From contig JBHAEG010000046.1 in NCBI GenBank assembly GCA_041855445.1, positions 1 to 56,083 of the forward strand: a stretch of DNA of 56,083 bases, read 5' to 3'. The position numbers and the translations under genes were made by a program. This DNA comes from Faucicola sp041855445. Its GTDB lineage: Bacteria > Pseudomonadota > Gammaproteobacteria > Pseudomonadales > Moraxellaceae. The notes under the pieces were generated by a model, which was not told the DNA's origin, made no database searches, and was given only the letters and a program-made list of their open reading frames with translations. Position 1 is the stretch's first letter. Each line of letters begins with the position of its first letter. This document shows, one piece after another, positions 26,251 to 34,921 of the stretch.

Positions 26251-26535
26251 TTATGGACGTTCAGGTTTTGGTTGCGGTTTTTTATTCTCTTGTTTGTTAT
26301 CCATTGGTTTTTTTACTGGTGGCTTTTTGTTTGTTGATGGTTTAGGTGGTGCTTTTTTATCCATTTGTTTTTTAGATTGTGGTTTTCTATTGGCTTGTTT
26401 TTTAGGTTGTGGTTGTTTTTTATCCATCTTTACAGATGGTTCGGCTGGGCGTTGATTTGGATTTGCTTGGGCTGTCGCCATGGTTAGACCAAGAGCCGTA
26501 AACATGATAGTTATTGTTGTCATCATTTTATTCAT
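26251..26535 (-). CDS. Small secreted Lys/Pro-rich protein (paralogue A)
   Basis: The 94-residue product starts with a clear signal peptide (hydrophobic core about residues 5-20, cleavage likely after AQA near residue 23) followed by a mature part made almost only of Lys, Pro, Gln and Asn with repeated KKxP and PKKQ-like units, so strongly basic and unlikely to fold. AGGA is eight bases before ATG 26535. The signal peptide and the following ANPN closely match the small protein at 27672-27872, on the other side of the deacetylase gene. I do not recognise a family; wall or DNA binding, or a structural role in the periplasm, are guesses. Confidence 0.7.
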   Translation of the reverse strand: MNKMMTTITIMFTALGLTMATAQANPNQRPAEPSVKMDKKQPQPKKQANRKPQSKKQMDKKAPPKPSTNKKPPVKKPMDNKQENKKPQPKPERP

Positions 26536-26578
26536 GAGATTTTTCCTAAGTGAGTTAATGTTGATGACATTATCATAT

Positions 26579-26610
26579 CAAGACTTTGCTAAATATTTAT
26601 CAAAGTCTTG
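26579..26610. repeat. 10-bp perfect inverted repeat
   Basis: CAAGACTTTG and CAAAGTCTTG surround a 12-base AT-rich loop, between the start of the Lys/Pro-rich gene and the end of the deacetylase gene. No T run follows on either strand, so it is a poor intrinsic terminator. It lies about 45-75 bases upstream of the small gene's start, where an operator could be. Confidence 0.5.
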
Positions 26611-26673
26611 CTAAAAAATGTAATTTACTGTGGCAGATTAATAAGTAATATTGCATAAATCTACATTATTTTT

Positions 26674-27576
26674 CTATGAAAATAATAAATGTGCCATTTG
26701 AAATGTATTGTAATGTGCCTGCACAATGTCAGTAATATTTTCTGAATAACCACCACCCATTGATACAGCAATTGGAATTTGATGATATTTTGCACATTCA
26801 AATACAAATTTATCACGAGCTTGACAACCTTCTAAAGTCAAAGCCAATTTGCCTAATTTATCTGTCGCTAACACATCAACACCCGCTTGATATAACAACA
26901 TATCAGGACGAAAATCATAAATTAATTTTGGTAACGTTTGACGTAATATCGTTAAATATTCTAAATCGCCTGTATTATTGGCAAGTTCAATATCTAAATC
27001 TGATTGTTGTTTACGAAATGGAAAATTTTTCGCACCGTGCATACTAAAAGTAAATACTTGTGGATTATTTTCAAAAATCTTTGCCGTGCCATTGCCCTGA
27101 TGCACATCTAAATCAACAATCAAAATTTTGCTGGCTTGTTCTCGTTGTAACAACAGATGACTTGCTACAGCAAAATCATTAAAAATACAAAATCCTTCGC
27201 CATGGTCAGCAAATGCATGATGTGTACCACCTGCAATGGTCAAAGAAACGCCAAACTGTTTAGCAAATAACGCACATTCATAGCTGGCATGAGCAATATA
27301 ACGCTCTCGCTCGACTAATTCAGGTGTCATATCAAAGCCAATCGCTCGAATTTGTCGTGTAGGTAGTGTTTGATGTTTAAGATGTGTCCAATAATCAAGC
27401 TGATGAGTTGTTAAAATTTCTGTTTCACTCAGTTTTTGTGGCGTAAAAAAATTATCAGCCAAAAAAATACCCTCTGCTAGTAGTTTTTCTACTAATAAAG
27501 GGTATTTTTGCATTGGAAACCGATGTTTTTTAGAAGTTTTATATTCAAAAATAGGGTGATAGGCAACTTTTAGCAT
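26674..27576 (-). CDS. Histone deacetylase family protein
   Basis: This is a zinc-dependent amidohydrolase of the arginase/deacetylase fold, related to bacterial AcuC and acetylpolyamine amidohydrolases. The motifs are GGTHHAFADHGEGFCIFNDFA (tandem histidines), LIVDLDVHQGNGT with Asp and His zinc ligands, YQAGVDVLATDKLG with the third ligand, and SMGGGY at the C-terminus. Length 300 is typical. Substrates in bacteria are lysine-acetylated proteins (AcuC acts on acetyl-CoA synthetase) or acetylated amines. It lies between two small Lys-rich secreted protein genes, all on the same strand. Confidence 0.9.
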   Translation of the reverse strand: MLKVAYHPIFEYKTSKKHRFPMQKYPLLVEKLLAEGIFLADNFFTPQKLSETEILTTHQLDYWTHLKHQTLPTRQIRAIGFDMTPELVERERYIAHASYECALFAKQFGVSLTIAGGTHHAFADHGEGFCIFNDFAVASHLLLQREQASKILIVDLDVHQGNGTAKIFENNPQVFTFSMHGAKNFPFRKQQSDLDIELANNTGDLEYLTILRQTLPKLIYDFRPDMLLYQAGVDVLATDKLGKLALTLEGCQARDKFVFECAKYHQIPIAVSMGGGYSENITDIVQAHYNTFQMAHLLFS

Positions 27577-27671
27577 GGTAGATTAAAGAAACATTAAAAA
27601 ATATATATTATAACCAAACCAAAATAATTATATTTTAAAAGTTTCTTTTACTTTAAGTAGCTATACTCATT

Positions 27672-27872
27672 CTATTTTTTAGGTTTTTGCTGTTTTTGTT
27701 TTGTTGCTTTTTTTGCTTTAGCAGGTGCTTTTTTGTTGGCTTTTTTCGCTGGTGCTTTTGCCGTTTTTGCTGTAGGTTGTTTCGGCTTTTTATTAGGGTT
27801 TGCGTAAGCACTACCCATTGATAAGCCCAAAGCAGTGAGCATCACTGTCATTGCCGTTAAAATTTTTTTCAC
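27672..27872 (-). CDS. Small secreted Lys/Ala-rich protein (paralogue B)
   Basis: The 66-residue product has a signal peptide (KKILTAMTVMLTALGLSMG, cleavage likely after AYA near residue 24) and a mature region dominated by Lys, Ala and Pro with repeated KKAPAKA-like units resembling histone H1 tails. The start is GTG with GAGG eight bases upstream, and a TATAAT element lies at 27911-27916. The leader and the first mature residues ANPN resemble paralogue A at 26251-26535. No known family is recognised. Confidence 0.7.
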   Translation of the reverse strand: MKKILTAMTVMLTALGLSMGSAYANPNKKPKQPTAKTAKAPAKKANKKAPAKAKKATKQKQQKPKK

Positions 27873-28042
27873 GGTATTATCCTCAAGTTTAACATGTTTA
27901 AATATTGCTTATTATAAAGATTAATTATTAATCGTTTTTGAAACGATTGCTAAAAAACGTAAAAACCTGTGACTAGTTACAGATTAATATTGCTTAAATT
28001 CAATAAAATCATGTTTTTAGCAATAAAATTGATAATCAATAA

Positions 28043-29029
28043 CTAACGAGAAATATTTGGGATTTTTTTGTAATAAAGATAAATTTCCTTGCCAACCAAT
28101 AGCGTCAAAGCAAATAAAAATGGCATGATATAATACATTAAACGAAATACTAATAATACACCTACCATTTCTGCCTTTTCAACGTGTGGTAATGCACCCA
28201 TCATGGTCAATTCAAATACGCCTAATCCACCTGGAACATGACTTAAAATCCCAACAGCTATCGACTGAATAAACGCTGAAAATGTTTCTAAAAAGGTGGT
28301 TTGTTCATGGCTTGGTAATAGTAAATATAATACTAAAGCAACTGTACTTAAATCAAAAATAGAAATTAAAATTTGCTGGATTAAAATTTTTGCAGGTGGT
28401 AAGTCAAATCGCCAACTTTTTATCAATAAGTGTCTGCCTTTTTTGCCTGCATAAATTACTAAGCCAACAATGGTCACTAAAATGGCAATGCCTAATCCTT
28501 GTACATACATTGAGTTATTTAAAAACTCTAATGGGTGATTTAAGCTTCTTAATAATAAAACTGTCATTTCTGGACTGATTGCCAATGAAATACCAATTAA
28601 TGTACTAATACCAAATGTGAACGCCATCGATACTAACCAAACAATATTGGCAATTTCACTTGAAGATAAGCCCGATTGTCGATAATAGCGATAACGTATA
28701 CCTGTTGCGGTGATTAAATTTGCCCCGACCGTGTGGCTAACTGCATAAGCAGTAAAAGCGGTAAACGCAACTTTACCATAATGCAATTTTTTATTGACTT
28801 GGCGTAACGCAATAAAATCATATAGCGTTAATAATAGATAGCCAAAAGCGACCACAAAAAACGCAATAATTAAATGGCTAATTGGAATATTGCCAATGGC
28901 TTGTAAAACTTCGGTGTAATGAATAGTTTTTGTTAAATGGTATAACGCTTTGACAGCAAGTGAAAAAATAAATAAAGCAACTAACGCAAGAACTGCTTGC
29001 CAAACCAACGACAACCATTTTGATTTCAT
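28043..29029 (-). CDS. UPF0104 / YbhN-like integral membrane protein
   Basis: The 328-residue protein has about eight membrane helices and the hallmarks of the lysylphosphatidylglycerol synthase transmembrane family (MprF flippase-like domain, UPF0104): a YLLLTLYDFIALRQVNKKLHYGKVAF segment, SHTVGANLITATGIRYRYY, and SHVPGGLGVFELTMM near the C-terminus. E. coli YbhN neighbours a cardiolipin synthase, but no lipid gene is adjacent here. A lipid-flippase role is family inference only. Confidence 0.85.
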   Translation of the reverse strand: MKSKWLSLVWQAVLALVALFIFSLAVKALYHLTKTIHYTEVLQAIGNIPISHLIIAFFVVAFGYLLLTLYDFIALRQVNKKLHYGKVAFTAFTAYAVSHTVGANLITATGIRYRYYRQSGLSSSEIANIVWLVSMAFTFGISTLIGISLAISPEMTVLLLRSLNHPLEFLNNSMYVQGLGIAILVTIVGLVIYAGKKGRHLLIKSWRFDLPPAKILIQQILISIFDLSTVALVLYLLLPSHEQTTFLETFSAFIQSIAVGILSHVPGGLGVFELTMMGALPHVEKAEMVGVLLVFRLMYYIMPFLFALTLLVGKEIYLYYKKIPNISR

Positions 29030-29255
29030 AAATATCCTAAGATTTTAGTGCAACAAAAATTTATTTTACCTTATCATATTTATCTAAAAAAATCTTTTTT
29101 TTAATCGGGAAAATAGCCTGATAGTAATTTGTACCGCACGACATCATCTAACGCCTCATCGATAATCCTACATAGCTATTTTTTTTTTTCAATGTTAAGA
29201 TAATCACTTGCCTTAAAATTTATGACACATAACAATGCAAAATTATGGTGGTTCA

Positions 29256-29882
29256 ATGCAAATTATTTATATTCACGGCTTACATAGTGGTGCTAACGCT
29301 GAAAAAGGACAACTTTTAAAAAATTTTTGTAATCAATATTTTCCGCAAATTAACGTTATTTGCCCAGATTTAAATCTATCACCTGACAAGGTGCTACCTT
29401 TATTAATCGATTTAGTAAATAAAAATCCAAATACTGGCATTGTTGGTAGTTCCTTGGGCGGATTTTTTTCAACGTTAGTCAGCAAAGAAACAGGGTGCAA
29501 GGCAGTTTTACTCAATCCAAGTACCAATCCTGCGAAAAGTTTAAAACGTTTTGCCCCAGAAAATTTTGATGAATTAAGTAACGATAGCATTTTGCATACA
29601 ACAGCGGGCGGTTGGCAAATGACCAAAGCTGATATTTTATGGTTTGAAAAAAATCGTTTAGAAAAAGTCAGTAATCCTGAAAAATTTTTAGTGATGTTAA
29701 AACAAGGTGATGCCTTGTTAGATTATCGTGTTACAGAAAATTATTTTAGCCAGTCACAAGATGATAAAAACGGTCAAAGTCATATCATTATTGAACCAAA
29801 TGGCGACCACCCTATGAGTGATTTTGCTACAAAATTACCCCAAGTTATTCAATTTTTATTTGCATTACCAACCATTAAATAA
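29256..29882 (+). CDS. yqiA: YqiA-type alpha/beta-fold esterase
   Basis: YqiA is a small esterase with preference for short acyl esters. The protein begins MQIIYIHGLHSGANAEKG, carries the nucleophile elbow GSSLGGFFS, a QGDALLDYR region for the acid and NGDHPMSDF for the catalytic His. The frame is open from ATG 29235, but ATG 29256 lies behind GGTGG and starts at the first beta strand, giving 208 residues. It is 29 bases before parE, the same neighbour as in E. coli. Confidence 0.87.
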   Translation: MQIIYIHGLHSGANAEKGQLLKNFCNQYFPQINVICPDLNLSPDKVLPLLIDLVNKNPNTGIVGSSLGGFFSTLVSKETGCKAVLLNPSTNPAKSLKRFAPENFDELSNDSILHTTAGGWQMTKADILWFEKNRLEKVSNPEKFLVMLKQGDALLDYRVTENYFSQSQDDKNGQSHIIIEPNGDHPMSDFATKLPQVIQFLFALPTIK

Positions 29883-29911
29883 AATCAACTATTTATCAAG
29901 GTTTGCTAAAA

Positions 29912-31801
29912 ATGATGAGTGACTATACTACGGAAAAGCTTGAAGTTTTAGAAGGATTAGAACCTGTCCGCCGTCGTCCTGGCATGTACACGGATACATC
30001 TCGTCCTAATCATCTTGCCCAAGAAGTTATTGATAATTCGGTCGATGAGGCATTGGCAGGTTTTGCTAAAAATATCAAAGTAACATTACATTTGGACGGT
30101 TCATTATCTGTAGAAGATGATGGACGTGGTATGCCAACGGATATTCACCCAGAATTTCAGCAATCGGGTATTGAATTGATTTTAACACGACTACATGCAG
30201 GCGGAAAATTTTCTACAGAAAACTATCAAGTATCTGGCGGTTTACATGGTGTGGGGATTTCTGTTGTGAATGCGTTATCTCGTCAAGTTGATGTCACAGT
30301 GTGGCGAAACGCTCAAGAATATCACATGAGCTTTCAAGCAGGCGTTGCCACGACACCATTACAACAAACCAGCAGTAGTAATAAACGTAAACGTGGGACA
30401 CAAGTACAATTTTGGGTTGATGAAAAATATTTTGACAATCCAAAATTTTCGATAAAGTCTTTAAAGCATACTTTAAAAGCCAAAGCGGTATTATCCGCAG
30501 GTTTAAAAATTACCTTTATCGATGAAATTAATCAAGAAACAGAAATCTGGCAATTTACTGATGGATTGGTAGAATATTTAACTGAACAACTGGGCGATTT
30601 AGTCACATTACCAGAAACACCTTTTTACTACAGTTATGAGCCTAAAAAAGAAGAGCGAGGCGGTGTAACATTTGCCTTGTCGTGGCTGCCCGAAGGTGGT
30701 ACACCTATTCAGGAAAGTTATGTAAACTTAATTCCAACTGCTCAAGGCGGTACTCATGTTAATGGCTTAAGAACTGGTGTATTAGAGGCTCTACGAGAGT
30801 TTTGCGATTTACATAATTTACTACCTCGTTCTGTTAAACTAACTGCAGAAGATGTTTGGGACGGAATAAACTTTATTTTATCATTAAAGTTTATTGAACC
30901 GCAGTTTTCTGGACAAACTAAAGAACGTTTATCGAGTAAAGAAGCAGTTAGTTTAGTACAAACTTTGACTAAAGATGCGTTTAGTTTATGGCTCAATCAA
31001 AATCCAGAAATTGCTAAACAAATCGCTTTATTAGCGATTAATAAGGCTGGAAAACGATTAAAATCTGCCCAAAAAGTCGAACGTAAAAAAATCACACAAG
31101 GCCCTGCGTTACCAGGGAAATTAGCAGATTGTCGAGGTAATTTGCGAGATGGTGCAGAGTTATTTTTGGTAGAAGGTGACTCGGCAGGCGGGTCGGCAAA
31201 ACAGGCTCGAGACCGTCATTTTCAAGCAATTTTGCCATTACGAGGCAAAATTTTAAATACTTGGGAAGTGTCGCCAGATACTGTACTATCCAGCCAAGAA
31301 ATTCATGATATTGCGATTGCTATTGGTGTAGACCCAGAATCTGACGATTTATCTGAATTACGTTATGATAAAATTTGTATTTTAGCCGATGCCGATTCAG
31401 ATGGTTTACATATCGCCACGTTAATTTGTGCATTATTTGTACGTCATTTTAGAGCGGTGGTTGAAGCTGGACATTTATTTGTTGCAATGCCTCCTTTGTA
31501 TCGGGTGGACATTGCCAAAGATGTATATTATGCGTTAGATGATGATGAATTAAATGCTATTTTAAGAAAAAATCGTCATAAAAAACCTCAAATTACCCGC
31601 TTTAAAGGTTTAGGGGAAATGAGTGCAGAACAATTACGAGAAACGACCATGCACCCAAACACTAGAAAATTGGTGCAGTTAGATTTAGATGATTTACAAA
31701 GCACTTATAGCATGATGGATATGTTACTTGCCAAAAAACGTTCTGCTGACCGTAAAATATGGTTAGAACAAAAAGGTGATTTGGCAGATATTGTGGCGTA
31801 A
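29912..31801 (+). CDS. parE: DNA topoisomerase IV subunit B
   Basis: ParE is the ATPase subunit of Topo IV, which unlinks daughter chromosomes with ParC. GHKL ATPase motifs are VIDNSVDEALAG, DDGRGMPTD and GLHGVGISVVNALS; the TOPRIM domain shows LVEGDSAGGSAKQARDR, LPLRGKILN and ILADADSDGLHI. Length is about 629. ATG 29912 is followed by a second ATG; AAGG lies ten bases upstream. The EGDSAGGSAKQARDR block is the ParE form rather than GyrB. parC is not in the window. Confidence 0.96.
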   Translation: MMSDYTTEKLEVLEGLEPVRRRPGMYTDTSRPNHLAQEVIDNSVDEALAGFAKNIKVTLHLDGSLSVEDDGRGMPTDIHPEFQQSGIELILTRLHAGGKFSTENYQVSGGLHGVGISVVNALSRQVDVTVWRNAQEYHMSFQAGVATTPLQQTSSSNKRKRGTQVQFWVDEKYFDNPKFSIKSLKHTLKAKAVLSAGLKITFIDEINQETEIWQFTDGLVEYLTEQLGDLVTLPETPFYYSYEPKKEERGGVTFALSWLPEGGTPIQESYVNLIPTAQGGTHVNGLRTGVLEALREFCDLHNLLPRSVKLTAEDVWDGINFILSLKFIEPQFSGQTKERLSSKEAVSLVQTLTKDAFSLWLNQNPEIAKQIALLAINKAGKRLKSAQKVERKKITQGPALPGKLADCRGNLRDGAELFLVEGDSAGGSAKQARDRHFQAILPLRGKILNTWEVSPDTVLSSQEIHDIAIAIGVDPESDDLSELRYDKICILADADSDGLHIATLICALFVRHFRAVVEAGHLFVAMPPLYRVDIAKDVYYALDDDELNAILRKNRHKKPQITRFKGLGEMSAEQLRETTMHPNTRKLVQLDLDDLQSTYSMMDMLLAKKRSADRKIWLEQKGDLADIVA

Positions 31802-31822
31802 ACAATTATCATTGGAAAATAC

Positions 31823-34800
31823 ATGGCAAAACGCAATTTTTTTGATTTTTCGACCGCATATGGTCAGTTGATTTTATTAGTTTTTTTGCCTATTTGTGTC
31901 TTATCGTCAGTTGGGGCGGTGTTGGTGCTAAATGATACCAGCCAAGCCGCCCGTAATATGCAACAAGCCAAAGCTGATACATTGTTAAATCGATATGAAA
32001 CGTTATTACCAACGATTTTACGAGATTTAGAAAAAATTAAAAATAACATTAATAAAAATACTGAAGATGAACAGCTGGCTATTCAAACAATTTTACAAAA
32101 TAGCGTTAAAGACCCACATTTACAAGGGGTGACTATTTTGACTGCTGAGGGAATAATTTTAGCAAATACTGCAAATGGGCATTATTCCGAAATTCTACAA
32201 AATCAAAAAATCATTCAAGACCAGATTTTATTTTATCAATTAATTCATAAAAATCAGCCAATCGATTATCAAGATGGCACTTTGTATGGTAAAAAAATGT
32301 TGTTTGATGAAGACTATTTACCTGCAAAATCTGCCCCTTTGACATTGTGGCTTGTGGTAAAAATGGATAATGAGCCGTTAAAATTAGCCCGTTATCAGGT
32401 ATTATTAGCATTAGCGATTACAGGTTTATTAACATTATTGCTGTTATTATTGAGTTTAAATATTTATGCTCGGCGTTGGATTGCTCCTATTTATGAGATG
32501 CGACTACATTTACAACGTACCAATGCCCATAATTTATATAAACCAATGTTGATAGAATCAACAGGTGAGCTAAATCAGTTACAACAAGATTTGGTAAAAA
32601 CTTTACGCCGATTACATACGAGTTTTCAAGAGTTAAAAAATCACGCTGAACAAACTGAAGATGATTTGCGTCTGGCATTTGATGAAATGGAAATGCAAAA
32701 TATTTCTATTCGTAATTCTCGAGATGCGGCAATTTCTGCCAGTCAAACAAAATCTGCTTTTTTAGCCAATATTAGTCATGAATTACGCACGCCATTAAAC
32801 AGTATTGATGGGTTTATCAATTTACTATCTCGCCATGCAGATTTGACCGCTGAACAAGATTTGTATGTGCAAACTATTCGTAAATCTTCCGCTCATTTAT
32901 TGGCATTGGTTAATGATGTATTAGATTTTTCTAAAATAGAAGCGGGAAAGTTAGTATTAGACCGTCATGAATTTGATTTATATAGTTGTATTTATGATGT
33001 GGTTGATATGTTGTCGCCATTGGCAGCAGAAAAAGATTTACAGTTAGCAGTATTTTTTTATGATGATGTACCTCGTTATCTGGTCGGTGACGCATTGCGT
33101 GTAAAACAAGTTTTAACAAATTTAGTCAATAATGCGATTAAATTTACAGATGATGGCGAGGTGGTCGTTCGAGTTAGCCTTGATGAAACGCATGATGACC
33201 GTATTTATATTAGTATACAAGATACAGGAAAAGGCATCAGTCCAGAGCATCAACGTTTATTATTTCAAAGCTTTTCGCAAGGTGACCCATCGATTACTCG
33301 TCAATATGGTGGTACGGGATTGGGTTTGGTCATTTCTAAACAATTAACTCAATTAATGGGCGGGTATATTGGATTTTATGATAATCAAACTGAACAACAA
33401 AACGAACTCCAGCCCAGTTTTCAAACAAAAAAAGGTTCAACCTTTTGGTTTACGCTACCAATTTTATTTAGTGAAAGCCAACAACAAGATGTTTTAACAG
33501 ATAGATTAACATGGAATTTACCTAGTGTATTTACGCCTGATGGCTATCCTGCCAGCAATATGGGCGACCAACGAATGCACATTTTAGTATGGATAAATCA
33601 CACAGCAAGTTTACAAGTCCTCAAAGGCAGTTTACGCCCATTACCTGTAGATATTATCACCGCAACTTCATTGGCAAGCTTATTAGAGTCATTAAAAGAA
33701 GTGGGCAATCGATTTGATTGGGTGATTGTGGATAACGGCACACAAGAAGACACCACCTCATTATTAAAACAAGTACGATTACATTATGCAGGAAAATTAG
33801 CATTATTTGGTTATCAAATTAATCTAAATAATGAAATTATTTCTCGTTATCAAGCAAAAGCCTTATATCAGCCATTAGACCGCCGACAATTATATCAATT
33901 ATTGGATAATGATAATAAATCAGCTTCAGAAGTGGTATTACCAAAATGGCATGGATTTACAGTGTTAGCAGTTGATGACCATTTACCGAATTTATTAGTT
34001 TTAGAGGCGTTATTGGCAGAGCTTGGCATCGATGTTGTCACGGTAAATAGTGGCTATGATGCGATAGAATATATTAGCTTAACTAAAACTAATCCTGAAA
34101 AATCGGTTGATTTGATTTTTATGGATATACAAATGCCAAGAATGTCAGGACGAGAAGCCTCTGAACAAATTCGTAAAATCGAAACAAATGATAAACATAT
34201 ACCAATTGTCGCTTTGACGGCTCACAGCTTATCTGATGAACGAGATAAACTATTAGCATCAGGTATTGATGATTACATTGGTAAGCCAATTAATCAAGCC
34301 CAATTATTACAAGTGTTACAGCGGTGGCTCGGTAAACAGGGCAATACAACTACCAATAGCCTTTCTAATTTAACAACGCAACAATCAATCCATGATGCTG
34401 AAAAATCACAAACGACTGTAAAAGCAAACCAATCTAATCATGATTTGTTAGTAATTGACTGGGAAGATGCGTTAGTTCGTTCGGCAGGTAAACCTGACCT
34501 TGCAGGCAATTTATTAATGATGCTAATTGAGTCGATTGAACAAGAAAAAACCGCATTATATCAAGCATGGCAAAATAATGACCGTCAAACTCTTGCCAAT
34601 ATTGCCCATCGAATTTTAGGGGCAAGTCGTTATACAGGTGTACCAGCATTACGACAAGCCAGTCAAAATTTTGAAGATAAATGTTTATTAAATGTCAATC
34701 ATATTTCGCCTGCTCAATTTTCATTATTATCGCCACATTTTGAACAGTTAATTCAAGCGTTGGATAATTTACAACAAATTGATTTATCGCCATGGCCTCA

Positions 34801-34852
34801 GCTTAAATATGCCAGATTAAAAGAGCAAGATATGACTTGGAAAATGATTTAA
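31823..34852 (+). CDS. barA: Hybrid sensor histidine kinase, BarA/GacS type
   Basis: The 1009-residue inner-membrane kinase has a membrane helix at about 13-35, a periplasmic sensor, a second helix at about 192-217, HAMP, then HisKA with FLANISHELRTPLN (phosphoaccepting H319), HATPase with NLVNNAIKF and GGTGLGLVIS, a degenerate receiver (about 580-690), an intact receiver with D768 in LIFMDIQMP and KP near 814, and a C-terminal HPt with H929 in IAHRILGASRYTGV. This is the BarA/GacS layout, which phosphorylates UvrY/GacA to switch on CsrB-type small RNAs. It starts 21 bases after parE and is probably cotranscribed. The response regulator is not in the window. Confidence 0.92.
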   Translation: MAKRNFFDFSTAYGQLILLVFLPICVLSSVGAVLVLNDTSQAARNMQQAKADTLLNRYETLLPTILRDLEKIKNNINKNTEDEQLAIQTILQNSVKDPHLQGVTILTAEGIILANTANGHYSEILQNQKIIQDQILFYQLIHKNQPIDYQDGTLYGKKMLFDEDYLPAKSAPLTLWLVVKMDNEPLKLARYQVLLALAITGLLTLLLLLLSLNIYARRWIAPIYEMRLHLQRTNAHNLYKPMLIESTGELNQLQQDLVKTLRRLHTSFQELKNHAEQTEDDLRLAFDEMEMQNISIRNSRDAAISASQTKSAFLANISHELRTPLNSIDGFINLLSRHADLTAEQDLYVQTIRKSSAHLLALVNDVLDFSKIEAGKLVLDRHEFDLYSCIYDVVDMLSPLAAEKDLQLAVFFYDDVPRYLVGDALRVKQVLTNLVNNAIKFTDDGEVVVRVSLDETHDDRIYISIQDTGKGISPEHQRLLFQSFSQGDPSITRQYGGTGLGLVISKQLTQLMGGYIGFYDNQTEQQNELQPSFQTKKGSTFWFTLPILFSESQQQDVLTDRLTWNLPSVFTPDGYPASNMGDQRMHILVWINHTASLQVLKGSLRPLPVDIITATSLASLLESLKEVGNRFDWVIVDNGTQEDTTSLLKQVRLHYAGKLALFGYQINLNNEIISRYQAKALYQPLDRRQLYQLLDNDNKSASEVVLPKWHGFTVLAVDDHLPNLLVLEALLAELGIDVVTVNSGYDAIEYISLTKTNPEKSVDLIFMDIQMPRMSGREASEQIRKIETNDKHIPIVALTAHSLSDERDKLLASGIDDYIGKPINQAQLLQVLQRWLGKQGNTTTNSLSNLTTQQSIHDAEKSQTTVKANQSNHDLLVIDWEDALVRSAGKPDLAGNLLMMLIESIEQEKTALYQAWQNNDRQTLANIAHRILGASRYTGVPALRQASQNFEDKCLLNVNHISPAQFSLLSPHFEQLIQALDNLQQIDLSPWPQLKYARLKEQDMTWKMI

Positions 34853-34853
34853 T

Positions 34854-34882
34854 AAAAAAGGTAGTCTAACGCTACCTTTTTT
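34854..34882. terminator. Bidirectional terminator between barA and guaA
   Basis: AAAAAAGGTAG and CTACCTTTTTT form an 11-bp hairpin with a 7-base loop, with T runs on both strands, between the convergent barA and guaA stops. Confidence 0.85.
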
Positions 34883-34921
34883 AATTTGACTTTTAATAGA
34901 ATTAAATAATTATTTAACTCA

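Noticed and set aside
26216..26455. Gly/Phe/Leu-rich frame opposite the Lys/Pro-rich gene
   Set aside because: It starts inside the terminator hairpin and its composition is the complement of the Lys/Pro codons on the other strand; the minus-strand frame has a signal peptide and Shine-Dalgarno.
29179..29189. Run of 11 T residues before yqiA as a slippage switch
   Set aside because: It is about 65 bases or more from the start and not positioned between recognisable promoter hexamers. AT-rich DNA makes such runs common.
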